Shown: in pieces, positions 58,688 through 64,000 of the stretch | How the letters are laid out: every line of letters begins with the position of its first letter | Numbering within the stretch: the stretch's first letter is position 1 | Assembly: GCA_035699705.1 (NCBI GenBank) | Contig: DASSPI010000056.1 | Span: 1 to 64,000 of the forward strand | Direction of reading: 5' to 3' | Source of the DNA: CANKHA01 sp035699705 | GTDB taxonomy: Bacteria > Pseudomonadota > Alphaproteobacteria > Rhizobiales > Xanthobacteraceae | Length of the DNA: 64,000 nucleotides | Notes under the pieces: generated by a model | What the model was told of the DNA's origin: nothing | Seen by the model: the letters and a program-made list of their open reading frames with translations, nothing else | Database searches by the model: none | Made by a program: the position numbers and the translations under genes

Positions 58688-59424
58688 CGCCGCCTCTGCC
58701 GAGGCTCGGACGCGGCGTCCGGATCGGGCTCTTGATCATTATTCTCCTGATTCCCCTGCGCGCAACGCACCTGAATATTGGCCTTGTCGCTCGGCGGATT
58801 GAAGCATTCGACACTGTAGTTCTGCGGCAGCGCGATCAGGGCAGGAACGGGAAGGATCGGGTTGCCTTGCGCGCCAAAAATCTCGATTGCCACGACGGTC
58901 GGCAGCTCCGGCTGCTCGATCCAGGTCGGCACGGTCTTGCCGTTGTGATCGCGATAGCTGAAGCGCACCCGCATCCGCCCGCGCATCAGCACGACCGGGT
59001 CGCGCAATTCCGGCTGCGGATAGCCGACCGGCCCGCGGTTGCGGATCAGCGCGATGTCCTCGCGGTCCTGAAACGCGGAGACGGAAATCAATTCGACGCC
59101 GCGATTGCCGGTGCCGAAGCCGGTTGCCGCGGCGAAGACCAGCCCGTTGGCGTCGCCCTTAAACAGCACCGCCGCACCGTCACCGCCCGGCACGCTCATC
59201 GGCAGCGAAACGGCGAGGTCCGTCTGCAGGCGGCCGATGCCGCGGGTAATCATTTCCATCGCCGCGATCGCCTGATCGCCGCGGTGCCAGTTGCGCAGGG
59301 TACGCATGGAGAAATCGACGATCACGGCAAAAGCCGCAGCCGCAATGGCGAGTGCCGCCAGCGTTTCGAGCAAAGTGAAGCCCGCGCGCGGATTGCTACG
59401 GGCGGCTGAGGCGGCTGGTTTCAA
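58684..59424 (-). CDS. gspJ: Type II secretion minor pseudopilin GspJ
   Basis: A 246-residue pseudopilin with the prepilin site RAGFTLLETLAALAIAAAAF (cleavage after Gly, Glu at +5). The C-terminal body contains AIAAMEMITRGIGRLQTDLA and ends in a charged, disordered tail. The TTG at 59424 follows GGAGG with seven bases spacing; the upstream ATG 59499 would add 25 residues lying inside gspI and is rejected. The reading frame overlaps gspI by 29 bp. Confidence 0.83.
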   Translation of the reverse strand: MKPAASAARSNPRAGFTLLETLAALAIAAAAFAVIVDFSMRTLRNWHRGDQAIAAMEMITRGIGRLQTDLAVSLPMSVPGGDGAAVLFKGDANGLVFAAATGFGTGNRGVELISVSAFQDREDIALIRNRGPVGYPQPELRDPVVLMRGRMRVRFSYRDHNGKTVPTWIEQPELPTVVAIEIFGAQGNPILPVPALIALPQNYSVECFNPPSDKANIQVRCAQGNQENNDQEPDPDAASEPRQRRR

Positions 59425-59782
59425 CGCTGGTCCTCCGCCCGTTAGGGGCCGTGACGACAACACCGACGCGATACAGCGTCCAGGGAAAGGGGGTCTCATT
59501 GGCGGCTGCAGGCGCGGCGATGGGCGCTCTCTTGACTTCCAGCGCCCAGTTATAGCGTCCGATACTGCCCTGCTGTACGATTTCCGACGCCTTCTCGCGC
59601 GGGGTCACCGCGCTGATCAGCGTGCGCGCGATCAGCATGGCCTCGGCCTCCTCGCGCACCGTGCTAATGCCGAACCATGTGCTGACGAAAGCGCGCAGCA
59701 GCGCCACCAGGATCACGGCAGCGACCGCGACCGCGACCAGAACCTCGATCAACACGAAGCCGCGGTTGTTGTTGCTAGCCAC
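59396..59782 (-). CDS. gspI: Type II secretion minor pseudopilin GspI
   Basis: A 128-residue pseudopilin. The processing site is NRGFVLIEVLVAVAVAAVIL with Glu at +5 and Val instead of the usual Thr at +2. The short C-terminal beta domain includes YNWALEVKRAPIAAP and LYRVGVVVTAPNGRR, typical of GspI. Its start overlaps gspH by 8 bp. Confidence 0.83.
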   Translation of the reverse strand: MASNNNRGFVLIEVLVAVAVAAVILVALLRAFVSTWFGISTVREEAEAMLIARTLISAVTPREKASEIVQQGSIGRYNWALEVKRAPIAAPAAANETPFPWTLYRVGVVVTAPNGRRTSVETSRLSRP

Positions 59783-60272
59783 GGCCGGGGGCCACGATGT
59801 CGATCATACCGGTGAGCCAATTGACCCGGATGCGCCAGTCCAGGTCGCCTTTGGCGACATGCAGGACGGCGCCGCAGGACCGCCCGTCCGGCGCGAATCG
59901 GATGGCGAAGCGCCCAGGCTGATCGGCGCAAAGCTGGCTGGCAATCACGTCGAGCCTCACGTCGGACGGTAATGTAACGGTGGTGCCGGCCGAGCCGCTG
60001 GAAACCTGACGGTTGGCAACGTCGACGCGGGTCGCGATTTCGCGTCCTTGGCGGGCGGCCGCGGTGCGGTCGTTCTTCATCAAGGCGGCGATCTGCGCAG
60101 CATAGGCGCCTTGTCGCGAAGGCGTGGTGCCGCGCGGCAGTGAAGGAAGCACCAACAGCGCCATCAGCCCAAAAATTGCGAGCGTCAGCACAACGTCGAG
60201 CAGGATAATGCCTGCCTGCGCCGAATGACGTTTCTGCCTTCTAGCGGCCGGAAACCTTGATGTCGGCGGCAT
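59775..60272 (-). CDS. gspH: Type II secretion minor pseudopilin GspH (atypical prepilin site)
   Basis: A 165-residue pseudopilin, identified by the N-terminal helix AGIILLDVVLTLAIFGLMAL, the pattern VLPSLPRGTTPSRQGAYAAQIAALMKN split across the helix end, and its place between gspG and gspI. The +5 position after the presumed Gly cleavage site is Asp, not the conserved Glu. ATG 60272, preceded by GGGGGA, is chosen over ATG 60287; it lies within the end of gspG (32 bp overlap). Confidence 0.75.
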   Translation of the reverse strand: MPPTSRFPAARRQKRHSAQAGIILLDVVLTLAIFGLMALLVLPSLPRGTTPSRQGAYAAQIAALMKNDRTAAARQGREIATRVDVANRQVSSGSAGTTVTLPSDVRLDVIASQLCADQPGRFAIRFAPDGRSCGAVLHVAKGDLDWRIRVNWLTGMIDIVAPGRG

Positions 60273-60705
60273 TGCCAGTTCCCCCATCGCGGCCGTCGGA
60301 GCCGAGCGAGACGATCTCATAATTCGCGCGCTCACCGGGCGAGCGATAGACGTAAGGATTGCCCCAGGGATCGAGCGGCAGCGTGTCGCCCTTGATGTAA
60401 GGGCCATTCCAGGTGGTGACGTTTCCCGGCCGCCGCACCAGCGCGGTGAGGCCTTCGCTGGACGCTGGATAACGGCCGGTGTCGAGGAAATAGAGATCGA
60501 GCGCGCTGGTCAGCGCCTCGATCTGCAACCGCGCCGCTTTGATGCGCGCGTCAGTGAGATAATTGAGCACCCGCGGACCGACCAGGCCCATGATCAGGCC
60601 AATGATCACGAGCACGACGAGCATCTCGATCAGCGTGAAGCCCGGCGAGCCCCGCAGCCAACGGTATGAGCGCTTTTTCTTTTCCACTTCACCCCTCGTA
60701 GTCAC
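60241..60705 (-). CDS. gspG: Type II secretion major pseudopilin GspG
   Basis: A 154-residue major pseudopilin. The site SPGFTLIEMLVVLVIIGLIM is canonical (cleavage after Gly, Glu at +5), followed by the GspG features RVLNYLTDARIKAARLQIEA, LDLYFLDTGRYPASSEGLTAL, the WNGPYIKGDTLPLDPWGNPY loop and the terminal Asp-rich calcium-site region (SLGSDGRDGGTGNAADI). It polymerises into the pseudopilus that drives secretion. Confidence 0.93.
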   Translation of the reverse strand: MTTRGEVEKKKRSYRWLRGSPGFTLIEMLVVLVIIGLIMGLVGPRVLNYLTDARIKAARLQIEALTSALDLYFLDTGRYPASSEGLTALVRRPGNVTTWNGPYIKGDTLPLDPWGNPYVYRSPGERANYEIVSLGSDGRDGGTGNAADIKVSGR

Positions 60706-60718
60706 GCTTATCTCCCAT

Positions 60719-61921
60719 TCACCCGATGAGCTGATTCACGCTCAACAGCGCCGACAAAATAGAAACGATCAGGCCGCCGACGATGGCCGCGATGCCGACG
60801 ATCGCGGCCGGGCCGACGATTCCCGACAGGCGATCCAGCCGATCCGACAGCTTGGCTTCATAGAAATCTGCCGTCCGCCGCGCCACCACGGCAAGCTCGC
60901 CGGATTCCTCACCCACCCGCAGCATCTTGATCGCCAAAGGCGGCAAATATCCGACCTCGGCGAGACTATCGACCAGCCGGCCGCCCCGCCGCACGCCCTC
61001 GACCACCCGGTCGAGATCGCCGGTGAAAGCGCCCGAACTATCCGCCAGCACGCGCAGCGCCGACGTCAGCGTCACGCCGTGGCCCAGCAGGGTGGCCAGA
61101 CTGGAGCAGAACATCACGGTCGAGCGCAGCAGGAGAATGCCGCGCAGGCCGGGCATCCGGCTCAGATGCCGGAAGGCGAATTTACGCGCCTGCGGGCGCC
61201 GGAAGGTGAAAAAGGCGGCGATCAGAACAACCAGCAGCATTCCGGCCAGCATATCGCCGTTGTTCACGAAGAAATCCGAGGCAGCGAGGACGGCGCCGAC
61301 GAGGCCGGTCACCTCCTGGCCGAAATCCCGCAGCACGCCGGCAAATTGCGGCACCACCACCACCAGGAAGAACACCAATACCGACAGGGCCACGACCAAC
61401 AGCACCGCCGGATAGCGCAGCGAGGAGGAAATCTTGTCCAACAGCCGCTCGGTGCGCAGCCGCTCCTCACCGACCGATTCCAGGATCTTGTCGAGGTTGC
61501 CGGCGGCTTCCGCTACCCGCACCATGGCGATCAGGTCAGGGCCGAACAGCTTCGGATGCCGTTTCAGCGCATCGGCAAAGCTTTGACCGCCGCTGATCGC
61601 CGCGCGCAGGTCGCGGGAGACAACGGCGAGGCCCCGCCGTTCCTCGCCGGCCAGCAGCAGCAGGGCATCGTCGAGCGTCAGCCCGGCGCGCAGCACCAGC
61701 GAAAGCTCGCGCAGGTAAACCGTGATCTCGCGCTGGCCGACCGAGCGCTGAAAGGAGAAGAACCGTTGCGTCGCGTCCGGCTGCTTGGCGGCGCCGGTGT
61801 CGAGTGCGACATAGCCGAGCCGTTCCAGCCGGCGGGCGACATCGCGCCTGTCAGGCGCTTCGATTTCGCCGACGACAAAGGAGCCTTCGGAATCCAGGGC
61901 CTTGTAGCTGAAGGTGGGCAT
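60719..61921 (-). CDS. gspF: Type II secretion inner-membrane platform protein GspF
   Basis: A 400-residue polytopic protein. The N-terminal FSYKALDSEGSFVVGEIEAP is typical, then come two repeated T2SSF domains: LRELSLVLRAGLTLDDALLL with GGQSFADALKRHPKLFGPDL, and FCSSLATLLGHGVTLTSALR with GGRLVDSLAEVGYLPPLAIK. Helices flank the domains (LVVALSVLVFFLVVVVPQFA). ATG 61921 starts two bases after the gspE stop; the longer frame overlaps gspE and is rejected. Confidence 0.92.
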   Translation of the reverse strand: MPTFSYKALDSEGSFVVGEIEAPDRRDVARRLERLGYVALDTGAAKQPDATQRFFSFQRSVGQREITVYLRELSLVLRAGLTLDDALLLLAGEERRGLAVVSRDLRAAISGGQSFADALKRHPKLFGPDLIAMVRVAEAAGNLDKILESVGEERLRTERLLDKISSSLRYPAVLLVVALSVLVFFLVVVVPQFAGVLRDFGQEVTGLVGAVLAASDFFVNNGDMLAGMLLVVLIAAFFTFRRPQARKFAFRHLSRMPGLRGILLLRSTVMFCSSLATLLGHGVTLTSALRVLADSSGAFTGDLDRVVEGVRRGGRLVDSLAEVGYLPPLAIKMLRVGEESGELAVVARRTADFYEAKLSDRLDRLSGIVGPAAIVGIAAIVGGLIVSILSALLSVNQLIG

Positions 61922-61923
61922 TG

Positions 61924-63612
61924 TCAGCGGCTCGCCGTGACCCGCAGGATTTCTTCGATCGAGGTCAGCCCGGCGCGGCATTTGGCGACGCCATCCTCGA
62001 TCATGGTGGTCATCCCGTCCGCCTTGGCCTTGGCTTCGATCGTCATTTCGTCGGTCTCGGTGCCGATCAGCCGCGCGATCTCCTCGGTCACCTCAAGCAC
62101 TTCGAACACGCCGATCCGGCCCTTGTAGCCGGTGCCGGAACAGCGATCGCAGCCGACCGCCTCGCCCACCATATCGCCCGCGTGCAAGCCGAGGATGGCG
62201 TAGCGCGGCTCCCGCGCGACCGCCTCTTTCGACAGCGGGGTCTTCTTGCGGCAATCGGGGCAAAGCACGCGCACCAGCCGTTGTCCGATGATGCAGCGCG
62301 CGGTGGAAGCGAGCAGGAACGGCTCCACGCCCATATCCACGAGGCGGGTGACGGCGGCGGCGGCGGTATTGGTGTGCAAGGTGGTCAGCACCAGATGGCC
62401 GGTGAGGGAGGCCTGGATGCCGATCTTGGCGGTCTCACCGTCGCGCATTTCGCCGACCATGATCACATCCGGATCCTGGCGCAGGAAGGAGCGCAGCGCG
62501 GTGGCAAAGGTCAGTCCGATCGTGGGCTTCACCTGCGTCTGGTTCACGCCCTGGATTTCGTACTCGATCGGATCCTCAATAGTAAGAATCTTGCGGAAGG
62601 GCGCATTCAGCCGCGACAGCGCGGAAGCCAGCGTCGTGGTCTTGCCGCTGCCGGTGGGCCCGGTGACGATGAACAGCCCGTGTGCGGAACCCAGATGATG
62701 CTCGACGATGCCGCGGTCGCGCACGCCGAGCCCGAGCTTGACGAAATCGAGAAGACGCTGATTGCGTTCCAGCACGCGCAGGATTGCCGCCTCGCCTTGC
62801 GCGGTGGGCATGGTGGCGACGCGCAGATCGAGCTCATGCCCGCGCACGCTCACTCGCGCGCGGCCGTCCTGCGGCAGCCGGCGCTCGGCGATATTCAGGC
62901 CGGCCAGGATCTTCACGCGCGAAACGATGGCGCGCCCCATGTCGGCTGGCGGCGGTGGAATGTGGCGCAACATGCCATCCACCCGCAGCCGCACCTGCAA
63001 GGTGCCGCGGAACGGCTCGACGTGAATATCGGTCGCGCGCAGCTCGATGGCGCGTTCGAACAACTCCGTGACTGCGCGCACCACAGGCGCGCCGCTCGCC
63101 ATGTCGCGCAGGCTGTCGAGATCGTCGGCATCGCCGCCGGTGAACAAGGCCTCGGCCGCCGCCGGATCTTCGCCTTCCGCCGCCGGGCCGGCGCCTTCCA
63201 GCGCAATGCCGAGTGCGGTTTCGATCTCGTCAAAGGCGGCGATCTCTCGCACGCTTGAGCGCCCGAGGGTCAGCTCCATGGTGCGCAGCACGCTAGTGTC
63301 GGAGGGGTCCGCCACCGCGAGATGCACGCTGCCGTCCGCGGTCTCATAGGGAAAGACGAAGAATTCGCGCAGAAAGCGCGAGGAGAAGCCCTCGAGCAGG
63401 GCGCGGCCTTCGCGCATGCCCGCAAGCGTGGCGCGCGGCAGCCCGTGGAACTTGGCGACGGCGTCGGCAAAGGGCGCGGGCTCCATCCCGCTGCGCTCAT
63501 ACAAGGCGCGATAGGAGGCGGGCCGCCGGCTCGCCGCCGCACCAGGCGACGGGGTCAAGAGACCTGCGGAAATCAGGTGCTGTTCGAAATCAGATTTTAT
63601 GCCAATGGTCAT
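61924..63612 (-). CDS. gspE: Type II secretion ATPase GspE
   Basis: A 562-residue secretion ATPase. It has an N-terminal GspE/PilB N1E-like domain, then Walker A FIVTGPTGSGKTTTLASALS, Asp box ILTIEDPIEYEIQGVNQTQV, Walker B SFLRQDPDVIMVGEMRDGET and His box HLVLTTLHTNTAAAAVTRLV. The four zinc-binding cysteines are present in VLCPDCRKKT and GCDRCSGTGYKGRIG. ATG 63612 is preferred to the adjacent TTG 63615. It is the first gene of the secretion operon, with a 233-bp gap upstream. Confidence 0.94.
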   Translation of the reverse strand: MTIGIKSDFEQHLISAGLLTPSPGAAASRRPASYRALYERSGMEPAPFADAVAKFHGLPRATLAGMREGRALLEGFSSRFLREFFVFPYETADGSVHLAVADPSDTSVLRTMELTLGRSSVREIAAFDEIETALGIALEGAGPAAEGEDPAAAEALFTGGDADDLDSLRDMASGAPVVRAVTELFERAIELRATDIHVEPFRGTLQVRLRVDGMLRHIPPPPADMGRAIVSRVKILAGLNIAERRLPQDGRARVSVRGHELDLRVATMPTAQGEAAILRVLERNQRLLDFVKLGLGVRDRGIVEHHLGSAHGLFIVTGPTGSGKTTTLASALSRLNAPFRKILTIEDPIEYEIQGVNQTQVKPTIGLTFATALRSFLRQDPDVIMVGEMRDGETAKIGIQASLTGHLVLTTLHTNTAAAAVTRLVDMGVEPFLLASTARCIIGQRLVRVLCPDCRKKTPLSKEAVAREPRYAILGLHAGDMVGEAVGCDRCSGTGYKGRIGVFEVLEVTEEIARLIGTETDEMTIEAKAKADGMTTMIEDGVAKCRAGLTSIEEILRVTASR

Positions 63613-63799
63613 CAAGTTGCCTAAGCCAGGCAGCGGCCCCCGCCAGACTTACTCTAGCAGAGCCGCCCCACCGGAGCGAACCGTTTCTAAAGCGCGGGCA
63701 AGGGCATAGGAGGCGCGGAATACGGCCAAAAAACGCCGTTTGCGCTGGATTTCGGGGCTCGGCCTGCGGATCTGGGGGCGATTAATTTTTCGTTGCGTT

Positions 63800-63839
63800 G
63801 CCGACCGCCTGCCCGCCAAAGGCAAGGCAGGCGGTCGGC
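63800..63839 (-). terminator. Strong hairpin after the gene entering from the right edge
   Basis: A perfect 14-bp stem (63800-63813 with 63826-63839) with a 12-base loop lies 6 bp past the stop of the partial minus-strand gene. It lacks a T tract but should separate that gene from gspE downstream. Confidence 0.6.
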
Positions 63840-63844
63840 GCGCC

Positions 63845-64000
63845 TTATTGATAGAGCCTGTCGATATAGCCGCTGTCGTCGATGGCGCGCAGGTGATGCA
63901 GGTCCCACATCACCAGCGGATTGAAGCCAGCCACCAATGGGTTCTCACGCACCCCGAGCGCGAACACGTTCTGGATCGCCTCCGGCGTCGGATAGGGCTT
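63845..64000 (-). CDS. C-terminal 51 residues of an unidentified protein (partial)
   Basis: The minus strand from the right edge is open down to a TAA at 63845-63847. The residues include YPTPEAIQNVFALGVRENPL, then GFNPLVMWDLHHLRAIDDSG and a final YIDRLYQ. The amphipathic, Trp/His-containing ending is like the C-terminus of some NMT1/THI5-type periplasmic binding proteins, but the piece is too short to name. Confidence 0.5.
   Translation of the reverse strand, partial: KPYPTPEAIQNVFALGVRENPLVAGFNPLVMWDLHHLRAIDDSGYIDRLYQ

Overview
The window reads as chromosome of a GC-rich alphaproteobacterium, most like the Hyphomicrobiales (Bradyrhizobium/Xanthobacteraceae side). The clues are the dense, often 4-bp-overlapping operons, the many orphan solute-binding proteins (TctC/Bug, UgpB, Fe3+/thiamine type), repeated MmgE/PrpD genes, the PhnW-PhnA-PhnY phosphonate pathway and a gspE-to-gspO type II secretion block. 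Taxonomy is inferred from gene content, not from a marker gene. I see no rRNA, tRNA, CRISPR array or intact insertion sequence.

Layout. (1) 0.35-12.3 kb: an acid-catabolism region. It holds an enolase-superfamily enzyme, three MmgE/PrpD paralogues, an FCD-type GntR regulator, a malate/lactate-type (Ldh2) dehydrogenase, a lone TctC/Bug receptor, a signal-less SBP_bac_3 protein, an SDR-fold protein lacking its catalytic residues, and a TcuA-like flavoprotein. (2) 12.4-18.5 kb: a UgpB-like periplasmic binding protein without an ABC transporter, divergent from a three-gene phosphorelay (histidine kinase, REC-DUF3369-kinase hybrid, OmpR-type regulator). (3) 18.6-25.5 kb: small exported or membrane proteins, a frame-shifted LVIVD-repeat remnant, an HpcH/HpaI aldolase, an APC permease, a methyltransferase with a signal peptide, a FabF paralogue and a 41-residue lipoprotein. 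(4) 25.7-37.9 kb: an ICMT-like methyltransferase, AlkB, a TauD/TfdA dioxygenase + cupin + SBP operon, two MFS carriers, a Gfo/Idh/MocA oxidoreductase, a DUF305 protein, a nasT'-'nasA fusion scar, a second SBP, a Lys/Ala/Pro-rich protein and an EamA carrier.

(5) 37.9-52.1 kb: a 2-aminoethylphosphonate (AEP) locus. A LysR regulator diverges from phnW, phnA, phnY, an AEP ABC importer (SBP, ATPase, fused permease), a PbfA-like PLP enzyme, and then a glutamine-synthetase-family ligase, a second aldehyde dehydrogenase and an iron-type alcohol dehydrogenase. PhnW (transamination) and PbfA (ammonia elimination from hydroxy-AEP) should both give phosphonoacetaldehyde. PhnY oxidises it to phosphonoacetate and PhnA splits that to acetate and phosphate. 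The last three genes are tightly coupled to this operon but have no place in the textbook pathway; they are the best candidate here for an undescribed extension.

(6) 52.2-63.6 kb: a small exported protein, then on the minus strand a near-complete type II secretion operon in the order gspE-F-G-H-I-J-K-L-M-(C/N)-D-O. The window ends in the 3' end of another minus-strand gene.
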